NCBI RefSeq assembly: GCF_003386285.1 | Contig: NZ_QPNC01000019.1 | Location: forward strand, 62,001-126,000 | Direction of reading: 5' to 3' | From: Nocardiopsis sp. FIRDI 009 | GTDB taxonomy: Bacteria; Actinomycetota; Actinomycetes; Streptosporangiales; Streptosporangiaceae | DNA: 64,000 nucleotides | Shown: piece after piece, positions 1 through 8,630 of the stretch | How the letters are laid out: every line of letters begins with the position of its first letter | Numbering within the stretch: position 1 is the first letter of the stretch | Position numbers and translations under genes: made by a program | Notes under the pieces: generated by a model | What the model saw: the letters and a program-made list of their open reading frames with translations, nothing else | Told to the model about the DNA's origin: nothing | Database searches by the model: none

Positions 1-798
1 GCCAACGTGGCCGCCACCCTCCGCCGACTGGGCACTGACGTCGACCTGTGCACCCTCGTCGGTGAGGACACCGCCGGGCGGGCCGTGCGCGCCGGGCTGG
101 AACGGGAGGGCCTGCTCGGCCCCGGCTGCGTCCCGGCCGCCTCCTCCCCACTCGCGGTCAGCCTCGTCGGGGCGGACGGCCGCCAACTCGGGTACACCTT
201 TCTCGGCCCACTCGCCGGGGCCGCCTACCCGACCGAGGTCTTCCTCGATCTGGTGAGCGGCGCTGACCTGGCGGTCCTCACCACGATCGGGTTCGCCCGG
301 CCCCTGATCCACCACGCACGGCGCGCGGGCGTCCCGATCGCCGTGGACGTCCACGTCATCGCCGACATCCACCGTCCCGAGCAGCGGGCCTGGCTGCACA
401 GCGCCGACATCCTGTTCTGTTCCCACGAACGGCTGCCCGGCCCGCCCCGCGAGTGGATCCGGCAGGTCTTCGACACCTATCCGGGGTGCGCGGTCGCCGG
501 CGTGGGCAGGGGGTCCGACGGGGCCGTGGTGGGACTCCGGGACGGCACCCTCGTCAGCGCGCGGACGGACCCACCCCGCCCCCTGGTCAACACCGTGGGC
601 GCCGGGGACACCCTGTTCGCGAGCTTCCTCCACGGCTGGGTGTCGGCGGGAAACCCGGTCCAGGCACTCCACGACGCCGTCCTGCACGCCAGTTGGGCGA
701 TCGGGGACCTCTTCCCCAACGACGGCCACCTGGAACGGGGGAACCTGAGCGAACTCGCGCACGCACACCCCGTCCAGGTCGACGTCGACCGCTGGTGA
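1..798 (+). CDS. PfkB-family carbohydrate kinase, 5'-truncated by window edge
   Basis: The reading frame is open from the first base, so the start lies outside the window and at least 265 codons remain. The C-terminal part carries the PfkB signature VNTVGAGDTLFASFLHGW, in which the GAGD motif supplies the anion hole and catalytic Asp of ribokinase-fold sugar kinases. The N-terminal visible part (NVAATLRRLGTDVDLCTLVGED) matches the glycine/asparagine substrate-side region of the family. The substrate cannot be told from sequence: ribokinase, fructokinase and adenosine-kinase types share these motifs. The gene converges on the STAND ATPase gene, whose stop codon is only 1 bp away on the other strand, leaving no room for a separate terminator. 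Confidence 0.9.
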   Translation, partial: ANVAATLRRLGTDVDLCTLVGEDTAGRAVRAGLEREGLLGPGCVPAASSPLAVSLVGADGRQLGYTFLGPLAGAAYPTEVFLDLVSGADLAVLTTIGFARPLIHHARRAGVPIAVDVHVIADIHRPEQRAWLHSADILFCSHERLPGPPREWIRQVFDTYPGCAVAGVGRGSDGAVVGLRDGTLVSARTDPPRPLVNTVGAGDTLFASFLHGWVSAGNPVQALHDAVLHASWAIGDLFPNDGHLERGNLSELAHAHPVQVDVDRW

Positions 799-799
799 C

Positions 800-2941
800 T
801 CACACCCGGTCCAGTCCCGCCAGGCGCCGTTCGATACGGCTTCTGGCGGGATCGGCCGCTGGGAGCAGGTCCCGGGCCCGCTCGTACGAGCGTCGGGCCT
901 CCTCGGTGTCCCCCCGGTCCTCGGCGAGACCTCCGAGCGCCTCCAGGGCCTCGCTCTCCCCGGAGACCGAATTCCACGCGCGCATCGCCGTCAGCGCACG
1001 GTCCAACTCGTTCCGGGCCCGGCCGGGGCGCCCCAGCGCGCCCAGGGCGGAGCCGAGGGCGACCCGGATCCTGGCCTGGTTGTAGCCGTCCTCCTCCAGG
1101 AGAGGGAGGCCGCGTTCCAGATGGGGCAGCGCCTGATCGGCGTCGCCGTCCGCGAGGTGGGCGCGGCCGAGCAGGAGGAGGGTGATCGCCAGGTTGTGCT
1201 CGTCGCCGGTGCGTTCGTCCAGGGTGAGGGTATCGGTCAGGAGGTCGATCGCCTCGCGGACCCGGCCTGACCGGAGGGCCAGTGCTCCGCGCTGCTGCCG
1301 GGTGAGCGCGATGCGTGCGGTGTCCCCGAGTTCCCGCCACACGGCCTCGGCCCGGGTGAGGTCGGCCAACGCGGCGTCCGCGTCCCCCAGTTGCCGGTGG
1401 CCGCGGGCGCGTTTGTTCAGCATCCGGCCCTCGGAGCGCGTGTCGCCGAGTGCGCGCGCGGCGGCGATCGCGGGCGCGGTGGCACGCAACCAGAGGGAGG
1501 CGTACCCGCGGTGGAGGAAGAGCGGCCACAGGCCCTCGACCAGACGCAGCGCGTGGGCCTGGTGCCCGTTCTCGTTCGCGTACGCCGCCAGGGAGGCCAG
1601 GGTCTCCCGTTCGTCGTCCAGCCACGTGATGGCCTCGGCCGGGTCGGTGAAGACCGGATCGTCGGATGAGGCGGCCCCCGCGTAGGGGCGTAGAGCGGCG
1701 TCGGCCGCGGCGGACAGCGAGGCGAAGTCGCTGAGCAGCCGTTCGACGGCGGCGAGGCGTTCCTCGGGATCCTCCTGCGCGCGGGCCTTCTCCGCGGCGT
1801 GCAGGCGGAGGAGGTCGTGGAACCGGTAGCGGCCGTGGGCGCCTTCCGACAACAGGTGTTGGCGCGCCAGGTCGTCGAGCAGGACCTCCGCGTCCTCCTC
1901 GGGGACGGACGCCAGGCGCGCGGCGATCCGGGCGGTGATGTCGCGTCCCGGGTGCCATGCCAGGCGCCGGTACATCCGGGCGTGGTCGGCGTCGAGCGCG
2001 GTGACGGAGAGGTCGAACGCCCCGCGCACCGACGTGTCCTCGCCGATCCGTCGGCTGGCCTCGCTCAGCCGGTGCAGCCGGACCTCGGAGTCCTGGAGGC
2101 CGTGTTCGACCCGCGCCCATGACTGTTCGCGGTGGACGCTCTCGCCGACGGCGACGGCGCACATCGCCACGGGCAATCCTCCGCACAGGTCCGCGACACG
2201 GCGGATCGCCGCGCGTTCGTCCTCGCCGCTGGGCGAGCGGCCGCTCAGCCGGGTGAGGAGTTCGACCCCGTCGTCGGGGGCCAGCGGCGGGACGTCGACG
2301 AACGCGGCTCCGTCCATGCGCAGTCCCGCGAGGCGGACACGGGTGGTGACGAGGACGGTGGCGTGCTCCCCGCCGGGAAGCAGCGCCCGGACCTGGGCCG
2401 CGGAGAGGGCGTCGTCCAGCAGGAGGCAGACGCGCGCGTCGGCGGTGACCGACCTCCACCAGCCGGAGCGGGCGCTGAGGTCGGCGGGGACCGACCGCAG
2501 GTCGACCCCCATGGAGAGGAGGAGGGACTCCAGCACGTCGTGGGGGTCGGCGGGCGGTCCGGGGAGGAACCCCCGCAGGTCCACGAAGAGTTGGCCCCGT
2601 GCGCCCAGCTCCGGGTGCGTGCGGAGGTAGTGGGTGGCCAGGGCGGACTTGCCGACACCGGCGGACCCGGTGACCACGACCAGGGCGCAGCGGCCGTCGG
2701 CGTGTGCCGAGGAGACCGCCGTGTCGATGGCCTCGACCAGTCCGGGTCGGGGAAGGTAGACGGCGGGTGACGGGGGGAGCTGCCGAGGGTTCGCCGGTGC
2801 CGGTGGTGGGGGAGCGGTGATGTGAACACCGCCGTGCACCGTTCTGGCCTGGACGGAGATTCCGTGCACGTCGCCTTCGAGGCGGTTGCTGGTCGAAGGA
2901 AGGGAGGGGCCTGAGCGGTGGGTGTCGGGAGCGGAGTCCAC
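800..2941 (-). CDS. NB-ARC / TPR STAND-type regulatory ATPase
   Basis: About 713 residues. The N-terminal stretch GDVHGISVQARTVHGGVH is the repeat-like leader common in actinomycete NB-ARC proteins. It is followed by Walker A (TGSAGVGKSALATHYL), Walker B (ARVCLLLDDAL), the sensor motif VLVTTRVRLAGL and the GLPVA motif. The C-terminal half is helical TPR repeats (for example LLLLGRAHLADGDADQALPHLERGLPLL). Such proteins act as nucleotide-dependent switches; the partner is unknown and no DNA-binding domain is visible. I chose the GTG at 2941 because GGAGG lies 3 nt upstream. An in-frame ATG at 3022 gives a basic, poorly conserved extension without a ribosome site. It is the same architecture as the NB-ARC/TPR part of the SARP gene upstream on the same strand. 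Confidence 0.85.
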   Translation of the reverse strand: MDSAPDTHRSGPSLPSTSNRLEGDVHGISVQARTVHGGVHITAPPPPAPANPRQLPPSPAVYLPRPGLVEAIDTAVSSAHADGRCALVVVTGSAGVGKSALATHYLRTHPELGARGQLFVDLRGFLPGPPADPHDVLESLLLSMGVDLRSVPADLSARSGWWRSVTADARVCLLLDDALSAAQVRALLPGGEHATVLVTTRVRLAGLRMDGAAFVDVPPLAPDDGVELLTRLSGRSPSGEDERAAIRRVADLCGGLPVAMCAVAVGESVHREQSWARVEHGLQDSEVRLHRLSEASRRIGEDTSVRGAFDLSVTALDADHARMYRRLAWHPGRDITARIAARLASVPEEDAEVLLDDLARQHLLSEGAHGRYRFHDLLRLHAAEKARAQEDPEERLAAVERLLSDFASLSAAADAALRPYAGAASSDDPVFTDPAEAITWLDDERETLASLAAYANENGHQAHALRLVEGLWPLFLHRGYASLWLRATAPAIAAARALGDTRSEGRMLNKRARGHRQLGDADAALADLTRAEAVWRELGDTARIALTRQQRGALALRSGRVREAIDLLTDTLTLDERTGDEHNLAITLLLLGRAHLADGDADQALPHLERGLPLLEEDGYNQARIRVALGSALGALGRPGRARNELDRALTAMRAWNSVSGESEALEALGGLAEDRGDTEEARRSYERARDLLPAADPARSRIERRLAGLDRV

Positions 2942-3115
2942 GTTCCTCCGGGGAAAGTCGCTCTTACGAAGATCGGCGCACAGACGTCGTGTTCGGGACC
3001 GTATGAGTTTCGGTTGCTCCATAGAGTGTTATTCGGATTCCTGGAGAACTCAAGGGTCTGATGACGCCAAGTTGCGGCCGACTTTCGGAGCGTCATGTTC
3101 GTTTGCATGGTCAGA

Positions 3116-3125
3116 TGCACGTGCA
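3116..3125. promoter_or_regulatory. TGCACGTGCA palindrome upstream of STAND gene
   Basis: Perfect 10-bp palindrome TGCACGTGCA, flanked by further TGCAT-type half-sites (TTGCATGG before, CCTGCATGG after). It lies about 95 bp upstream of the outer possible start of the STAND gene and about 175 bp from the preferred one. The same 10-mer occurs upstream of the SARP gene at 6803. A shared operator for the two regulators is inference. Confidence 0.4.
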
Positions 3126-3177
3126 CCTGCATGGGGTGGCAGTTATTGCTGGTGGTGGCGCTTTCGGGGTATGCGAA

Positions 3178-3204
3178 AGGCCCACCGCGGCATGCGGTGG
3201 GCCT
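3178..3204. terminator. Strong hairpin downstream of the small hydrophobic ORF
   Basis: AGGCCCACCGC and GCGGTGGGCCT form a perfect 11-bp stem with a 5-nt loop (GGCAT). No U-run follows on either strand, as is usual for terminators in very GC-rich actinomycetes. It separates the 35-codon ORF (3228-3335) from the STAND gene, so it could end leftward transcription coming from that ORF. Confidence 0.55.
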
Positions 3205-3227
3205 CGTGTCCTATGGGGGCGGTTGGA

Positions 3228-3335
3228 TCACATGGATGCGCTCAGCAGTGGCTCGGCGGCGTTCCAGGCCACGAACCACGTCGTGACTGAAAATAGCGCG
3301 AAGGTGTGCGTCGCGCATACCATTAACTTCCTCAT
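3228..3335 (-). CDS. Small hydrophobic peptide, 35 aa (candidate)
   Basis: Short frame starting MRKLMVCATHTFALFSVT and ending in EPLLSASM. The ATG at 3335 has GGAGGA 3 nt upstream, a strong if close ribosome site. Residues about 3-24 are hydrophobic enough for one membrane segment, after a basic N-terminus (MRK). It lies between two large NB-ARC regulators and is bracketed by two strong hairpins (3178-3204 and 3406-3434), so it may be its own transcription unit. No family is recognised. It could be a membrane or signal peptide associated with the regulators, or a fortuitous frame; the ribosome site is the main support. Confidence 0.4.
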   Translation of the reverse strand: MRKLMVCATHTFALFSVTTWFVAWNAAEPLLSASM

Positions 3336-3405
3336 CAATCCTCCGGGAAGATGGTTCCTCTGGCTTTTGGTCAGGGCAGAAGGAACCGCTTGTGGTGAGA
3401 TGAGG

Positions 3406-3434
3406 GGGGCGCACTGGTAAGACCGGTGCGCCCC
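3406..3434. terminator. 13-bp stem-loop followed by GTTTT
   Basis: GGGGCGCACTGGT pairs with ACCGGTGCGCCCC (one G-T wobble) around a 3-nt AAG loop and is followed on the + strand by GTTTTC. This is the best intrinsic-terminator-like structure in the 3023-3532 intergenic stretch. It lies about 100 bp past the end of the leftward SARP gene and probably works in that direction as well. Confidence 0.6.
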
Positions 3435-3532
3435 GTTTTCGTGCAGGATAAACCGCACGTTCGCCTCATCACGACATCTCCCGGAGATACTATCGAATCA
3501 GGGGCGATCCGACGGGTGATAAATGGTTGGGT

Positions 3533-6500
3533 TTATCCCGATAGTGGCGTTTCGAGAAGAGTGCGCACCACGTCGGCCTCGGGTGCGGCCAGTTCGTTAT
3601 AGAGCCGTGCCGCCTTCTCCAGTTGGCGGCGACCGTCCTTCTGCTCGCCGAGGGCGTCGAGGTGCTGTCCCAGTGCGTGATGGGACCGCGCGGCCTCCTT
3701 GCGCAGGCCGTGATGGCTCGCGGTCTCCACCGCTTTTCGCAGTAGACGTGTGGCCGTCTCCTGGTTCCCGTCCGCCTGTTCCACCTGAGCCAGGCCGAGC
3801 AGTGCGTCGACCGTTACCGCTGGGGAGGAGAACTCGCCGAGGTCGAGGCTGAGTTGGAAGCAGGGGCGGGCGTCCTCGAAACAGTCCATCATCACGTGGG
3901 CCAGGCCCAGGGTGGTGCTCGCGGTGCTCCTCGACCAGGGGTCGTGGAACGACCGGAGGCAGTCCAGGGCGTTCGACAGGAACTCCACCGCCTGTTCGGG
4001 GCGTTGCCGGTGAAGGGCCAGTTCGCCCAGGTTCCCCCAGGCCATGACCATTCTGCGATGGTCGCTCCGTCGGAGGGCACTGTCCAGGACCTCTTGGCAG
4101 AGGTTCCCGGACTCGCGGTGGTAGCCCAGTTGTTGCAGGGCACCCGCGAGGTTCAACTGGAGGTCCGGCAGGGTGTGCGGGTCGGGTGCGTGCCTGAGGA
4201 TGCCGATGGCGTCGCTGAAGTCGGCTATGGCCTCGTGGAAGGCGCTTGTCATGAAGTGGCTCACCCCGCGGAACCTGAGCACGAAGATGATTCCCGGGCG
4301 GCTCCGGAGGACCTCGAACCTCTCTCCGCCCTCCTCCAGGAACGTCAGTGCCCGGTCATACCGTCCCGCGATGCAGTGGATCATGCCCCTCTGCGCGATG
4401 CTCCAGGCCACTCCCAGATCGTCGCCTGCCGCCGACCACCAGTCCTCGGCCGCTGCGTTGTGTGCCAGGGCGTCCCGGGGGTTCCCGACGCGCACCAGGG
4501 CGCGGGCCAGGTCGAAGCTTGCCCGGGCGGTCCCCCACGTGTCCCTTCGTTCCTGGTGCCAGGCCAGCGCGTGCTCGTGGATCGCGGGCGCGGTGTGCGA
4601 GGGTCCGTAGACGTCGAGGTGTTCGGCGAGGACGTGTGACAGGTCTGCGGCGACCTCACCCGGACCTTGGGTCTGGGCGTCACCGATCACGGTGAGCACG
4701 GTCGGCAGTTCGCGCCTGAACCACTCCTGTGCCCACTCCGGATCGCCGTCCGTCCGCTTCGCCCCCGGTCCGGCCTCGGTGGAGTCCCGGCCGGGGCGGT
4801 GCGGGTACAGGACCCGGTCCGCCCCGCGGCACGCCTCCAGGTAGGCGGTGTGCATACGCTTCCGCGCGGCCTGGACGGTATCGGTGGACAGTGTGGCCCG
4901 CGCCCTGTCGTAGGCGTAACCCTTGACGAGGGTATGGAACCTGAACCTATCTGGCTCATGTTCTTCCGCGAGGCTGGCACCCACGAGTTCGTCCAGCACA
5001 CGACGGGAGGAGCCCCTGTCCCAGCCGATGAGCGCCTGGGCGATCGGCGCGCTGACGATCCTGGTCGGGTGCAGACCCAGGAGCAGGAACGCCTCGCGCG
5101 TCTCGGCGCTGACAGCTCGCAGAGCCAGGTCGAACACGCCCGCGATGTCGCGCTGACCCACGCGGAAGGCGTCGAGCCCGTGGTCGGACACGGGCGGCAG
5201 ACGCCTGAGCATGTCGCGCGGCGACCAGCCGCGCAGCCGCAGCAGGGTGGCGATCAGCCGCATGGCGAGCGGTAGCCGACCACACCGGGTGATCACCTCC
5301 TCCATCGTCTCGGTGTCGGGGCCGTTCACGGGCTGGTCGCTGGCCGCGGCGAACATCTCCACGGACTCGGAGAGGGTGGGAAGCCCCAGCGGGAGGTGGG
5401 CCACATCGTCGAGTTCGGGGAGCTGGAACCGGCTCGTGACGATCACCGCGCACCGTTCGCCCGCGGGCAGCAGGGGGCGCACCTGCTCGGCGGTGGCCGC
5501 GTCGTCCAGGATCACCAGCGCGCGCATCGACCGCGTGTGCTCGTGCCACAGCGCCAACCGGTCGGGCAGCGACTCGGGGATGCGCTGGGCGGGCAGTCGC
5601 AGCAGTCGCAGGAGTTCGGTGACCGCCTCCTCCGGGGTGAGCGGCGGGAGCTGTTCGTGGTTGCCGCGCAGGTCCACGTCGATCCGCGCGTCGGGGAAGT
5701 CCTCGCCGACCCGGTGGGCGACGCGTGTGGCCAGGGTACTCTTTCCGATTCCCGCCATTCCGCTGACCACCCACACGCGAGGATGCTCCGACTCCTGTTC
5801 GCGAAGGTGCGTCGTGAGGATTTCGCACTCCTCGCTCCGGCCGCGAAAATATCCCGGATCGCGGCCGAGGTTGTTCGGCGCGGAGTTCTGTTTCTGGCCC
5901 TCGTTCGGCGTGCTCCGATTCTTCCTCTGCGGGGAGGGCGCGGACTCCTCCAGAAGGGCGTGGAACTCCGCCTGGACATCCCGGGAGGGGCTGGCCCCCA
6001 GTTTCTCCGACAACTGTTCCTGGAGTTCGTGGAAGGCCACGAGCGCGTCCGTGGTGCGCCCGAGCGCTCGCAGCGCGCGCAGGTGCCACAGGTGCAGCCG
6101 GTCGCTGGTGGGGTGGTGGACCAGGGCGTCGGCCAGGGTGGCGGCGACGCTGGCGGCGTCCCCGGTCTCCAGGGACAGCCGTGCCCACTCGCCGAGCGCC
6201 TCCTGGTGGGCGGTCCGCATCGTGGTCCTCATCCGCTCCATCCACCGCCCCGGCAGCCCGACCAGGGGCACGCCGGTCCAGAGGCGGAGGGCCTCCTCCA
6301 ACGCCGAACGGGCCGCCGGGCGGTCCCCGGACCGGGCGAGCGCGGCGGCCCGGGACCTCAGCCTGCCCGCCAGTCCCCAGTCCAGATCCTCGGTGGCGAG
6401 GTGCAGGAGGTAGCCGCCGTCGGTGTGGGCGAGGACCGAGCGGTCGACTCCGGCCGCCTCCAGACGCCGCCGCAGCCGCGTCGCGTACGTGTGCAGAGTG

Positions 6501-6679
6501 CTTCGGAACGCCCTGGGCGGGGCGTCCTCCCAGAGCCGGTCGGCGAGTTCGGGGGCGGGGATCGGTTGGCCCTGCGCGAGGGCCAGGTGTGCCAGGAGTT
6601 CCCGTTCCCTGCCCGCCGGAAGTCTGATCTGGTGACCGCTGGACCTGAGGTGGATTTCTCCGAGTACGTAGAGCTGCAC
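3533..6679 (-). CDS. SARP-family regulator (wHTH-BTAD-NB-ARC-TPR, AfsR-like)
   Basis: 1048 residues. Residues about 1-95 form an OmpR-type winged helix (MQLYVLGEIHLRSSG, then TYATRLRRRLEA). Residues about 96-245 form the bacterial transcriptional activation domain (EALRLWTGVPLVGLPG, HELQEQLSEKLG). A linker rich in N, Q and S leads to an NB-ARC module from about 275: Walker A SGMAGIGKSTLATRVA, Walker B ALVILDDAA, CAVIVTSRFQLPEL, and GRLPLAMRL. The C-terminal 400 residues are TPR repeats. This is the architecture of AfsR-type activators of secondary metabolism, whose ATPase and TPR parts gate DNA binding. The target genes are unknown; the nearest candidate is the pterin-type operon beyond the creatininase gene. 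The upstream region holds a TGCACGTGCA palindrome. Confidence 0.92.
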   Translation of the reverse strand: MQLYVLGEIHLRSSGHQIRLPAGRERELLAHLALAQGQPIPAPELADRLWEDAPPRAFRSTLHTYATRLRRRLEAAGVDRSVLAHTDGGYLLHLATEDLDWGLAGRLRSRAAALARSGDRPAARSALEEALRLWTGVPLVGLPGRWMERMRTTMRTAHQEALGEWARLSLETGDAASVAATLADALVHHPTSDRLHLWHLRALRALGRTTDALVAFHELQEQLSEKLGASPSRDVQAEFHALLEESAPSPQRKNRSTPNEGQKQNSAPNNLGRDPGYFRGRSEECEILTTHLREQESEHPRVWVVSGMAGIGKSTLATRVAHRVGEDFPDARIDVDLRGNHEQLPPLTPEEAVTELLRLLRLPAQRIPESLPDRLALWHEHTRSMRALVILDDAATAEQVRPLLPAGERCAVIVTSRFQLPELDDVAHLPLGLPTLSESVEMFAAASDQPVNGPDTETMEEVITRCGRLPLAMRLIATLLRLRGWSPRDMLRRLPPVSDHGLDAFRVGQRDIAGVFDLALRAVSAETREAFLLLGLHPTRIVSAPIAQALIGWDRGSSRRVLDELVGASLAEEHEPDRFRFHTLVKGYAYDRARATLSTDTVQAARKRMHTAYLEACRGADRVLYPHRPGRDSTEAGPGAKRTDGDPEWAQEWFRRELPTVLTVIGDAQTQGPGEVAADLSHVLAEHLDVYGPSHTAPAIHEHALAWHQERRDTWGTARASFDLARALVRVGNPRDALAHNAAAEDWWSAAGDDLGVAWSIAQRGMIHCIAGRYDRALTFLEEGGERFEVLRSRPGIIFVLRFRGVSHFMTSAFHEAIADFSDAIGILRHAPDPHTLPDLQLNLAGALQQLGYHRESGNLCQEVLDSALRRSDHRRMVMAWGNLGELALHRQRPEQAVEFLSNALDCLRSFHDPWSRSTASTTLGLAHVMMDCFEDARPCFQLSLDLGEFSSPAVTVDALLGLAQVEQADGNQETATRLLRKAVETASHHGLRKEAARSHHALGQHLDALGEQKDGRRQLEKAARLYNELAAPEADVVRTLLETPLSG

Positions 6680-6802
6680 CGCCGCGTCCCTGTGTCGAGC
6701 CCATCCCCCTGATACAGGGTCGCATATTCGAGTGCGATGACAAGGGTCGGTTCCGGTTCCTTTGCGTGGCGGTTATATTTCCCCTGTTGCGTATTGGTAG
6801 CG

Positions 6803-6812
6803 TGCACGTGCA
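6803..6812. promoter_or_regulatory. TGCACGTGCA palindrome between SARP and creatininase genes
   Basis: Second copy of the 10-bp palindrome seen at 3116, about 125 bp upstream of the SARP start in a 277-bp divergent intergenic region. A further TGCAAATG half-site follows near 6833. Likely an operator for the SARP gene or both divergent genes; binding protein unknown. Confidence 0.4.
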
Positions 6813-6956
6813 TTGTCCGGAGAATATGTCAGTGCAAATGTTCTTGATGTGAATTGTGGTGTTTTCGCGCACGGGGGAGGCGGCTTCGCGCGTGGAGACG
6901 CCGTTCTCGCGGAGGGGTCTTCGGTCCGAGCCCGCGACCCCGCGATACTGGGGCGC

Positions 6957-7733
6957 ATGGACGACCTCACGCTCTCGCTCCTGCCGCTGACCACCACGGT
7001 CGAGGAGGGCGAACGCGACGCCCGCATCGCGCTCCTGCCCGTCGGCAGCCTCGAACAGCACGGCCCCCACCTGCCCCTGGTGACCGACACCGTCATCGCC
7101 TGCGTCCTGGCCCGGGAACTCGCCCGCCACCACCCCGTGCGCCTGCTGCCGCCCCTGACGGTCTCCTGCTCCCACGAGCACGCCGCCTGGCCCGGCACCG
7201 TCAGCATCTCCGCGCGCACCCTGCACGCCGTCGTCACCGACGTCGCCGCCTCCCTCGGCGACACCCGGCTGGTCCTGGTCAACGGGCACGGCGGCAATCA
7301 CGTCCTGGCCAACGTCGTCCAGGAGTCCCACGGCACGATGGCGCTCTTCCCCCAGCCGCACGAGTGGGAGGCGGCCAGGGCGGCGGCCGGGATGAGCACC
7401 GACAACGACACCGACATGCACGCGGGGGAGCTGGAGACCTCGGTCCTGCTGCACACCTACCCCGAGCTGGTCCGCCCCGGCCGCGCCGACCACGTCACCG
7501 GCCCCCGCGACCACATGCCCACCCTGGGCCTGGCGCCCTACACCCCCACCGGGGTGGTCGGCCGCCCCTCACTGGCCACGGCCGACAAGGGCCGTCGGCT
7601 CCTCGCCGCGCTCACCACCGCCCTCGGCGGACACCTGGCCGCCCTGGACCAGGCGGCGGCCGGCCAACCGGACGGCGATCACCGCCGCCCCGGGCAGCCC
7701 CGCCACCAGGGCGAGGAGTCCGTAGACGACTGA
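6957..7733 (+). CDS. Creatininase-family amidohydrolase
   Basis: 258 residues from the ATG at 6957; the frame continues upstream to a TTG at 6813 but has no family similarity there. Metal-binding motifs of the creatininase fold are all present: GSLEQHGPHLPLVTDT (Glu, His and Asp ligands), LVNGHGGNHVLANV and the DMHAGELETS ligand Glu. Family members cleave cyclic or linear amides using two metal ions: creatinine, FAPy-type formamides in archaeal flavin/deazaflavin synthesis (ArfB), or mycofactocin peptide (MftE). Because it converges on an operon containing a GTP-cyclohydrolase-like protein predicted to stop at a formamidopyrimidine, an ArfB-like deformylase role is an attractive inference. 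A GATACT box 8 nt upstream suggests a leaderless transcript. Its 3' end overlaps the opposite gene by 165 bp. Confidence 0.85.
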   Translation: MDDLTLSLLPLTTTVEEGERDARIALLPVGSLEQHGPHLPLVTDTVIACVLARELARHHPVRLLPPLTVSCSHEHAAWPGTVSISARTLHAVVTDVAASLGDTRLVLVNGHGGNHVLANVVQESHGTMALFPQPHEWEAARAAAGMSTDNDTDMHAGELETSVLLHTYPELVRPGRADHVTGPRDHMPTLGLAPYTPTGVVGRPSLATADKGRRLLAALTTALGGHLAALDQAAAGQPDGDHRRPGQPRHQGEESVDD

Positions 7734-8630
7734 CGCCGTCACCCCCAGACCGGCGCCCAGCCCCGCCGCGCCGAACGCCAACGCGGTGACCGCCTCGCGC
7801 GGACCCCACCCGCCCACGTTCACCGGCAGGCTCATCGCGATCAGCGACAGCACCACCAGCGGCACCACCTGGAACACCGGCGCCGACACCCCCGCCAGGG
7901 ACGCGGCGAAGACGAACAGGGCCACGTGACCGGCCAGCGCCGCCGCGGACAGCCCCACCACCCGCGTCCCGCGCGCGAGCACGCCCGCGCGGGCGTCGGC
8001 CGCCGTCTCCCGCAGGGCGCGCCACCAGCGCGGCCGCCGCCCGCGGCCCCACACCAGCCCCACCGCCACCACCGCGACGATCCCCGCCAGCACCCCGGCG
8101 GACACACCGACCGCCCGCGCCCCCGGAACGAGCAGGGCGGCCGGAAGCGCGAACAGCACCCCCGCCCCCGCCGCCACCAGCACGGCCTGCCCCGCCAGCC
8201 GTTCCAGGACGACCGCGCGCACCCCTCGGCCCACGTCGCCCGCGTACCGGCCGTGGCTGACCGCCCGGTGGACGTCACCGAGCACCCCCGCGGGCAGCAC
8301 GGCGTTGAGGAACACGGCGCGGTAGTAGTCGCCGACCGCCCGCGCGAAGGGCAGCCGCAGACCCACCCCGCGCGCCACCACCCACCACCGCGCGGCACTC
8401 AACACGGTCGTGTACGCGCCCACCGCGAGCGCCACCAGCACGGCGCCGGGGTCCACCACGGCGAACGCGGACGTGAACGCCCCGGCCGGGAACCACCACA
8501 CCACCCCGGCCAGGACCGCCGCCCCCGCCGGAGCCCGCCACCACCCGGTGCGCCGGAGCGCTCCCGCGAAGCGGCCGCCCCGGGAGCCCCCGGCGCCGTG
8601 TACGGTCCCCGACACCTCCACCGCCCTCAC
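7569..8630 (-). CDS. Lysylphosphatidylglycerol-synthase-like / UPF0104 flippase-type membrane protein
   Basis: About 353 residues with roughly eight hydrophobic segments. Typical motifs of the LPG synthase transmembrane family are visible: WWVVARGVGLRLPFARAVGDYY, FLNAVLPAGVLGDVHRA, VVLERLAGQAVLV and LPVNVGGWGPREAV. It lacks the C-terminal aminoacyl-transferase domain, so it is the membrane-only type thought to move or make lipid-linked molecules. I start it at the GTG at 8630, which overlaps the methyltransferase stop as GTGA. It is last in the seven-gene operon, after a glycosyltransferase and a CDP-alcohol transferase, which fits handling of a lipid-linked product. Its last 165 bp lie antisense to the creatininase gene; the overlapping part covers the last helix and a soluble tail. 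Confidence 0.82.
   Translation of the reverse strand: MRAVEVSGTVHGAGGSRGGRFAGALRRTGWWRAPAGAAVLAGVVWWFPAGAFTSAFAVVDPGAVLVALAVGAYTTVLSAARWWVVARGVGLRLPFARAVGDYYRAVFLNAVLPAGVLGDVHRAVSHGRYAGDVGRGVRAVVLERLAGQAVLVAAGAGVLFALPAALLVPGARAVGVSAGVLAGIVAVVAVGLVWGRGRRPRWWRALRETAADARAGVLARGTRVVGLSAAALAGHVALFVFAASLAGVSAPVFQVVPLVVLSLIAMSLPVNVGGWGPREAVTALAFGAAGLGAGLGVTASVVYGLLALVAGLPGAAVIAVRLAGRRLVQGGQVSAEGGGERGEEPTALVGRGQ

Noticed and set aside
477..2459. 660-codon - strand frame overlapping the STAND and PfkB genes
   Set aside because: Arg/Pro/Gly-rich shadow in another frame of the NB-ARC gene.
3518..3537. GATAAA-TTTATC hairpin at the end of the SARP gene
   Set aside because: Stem of six A/T-rich pairs including the stop codon is weak; the hairpin at 3406-3434 is a much better terminator.
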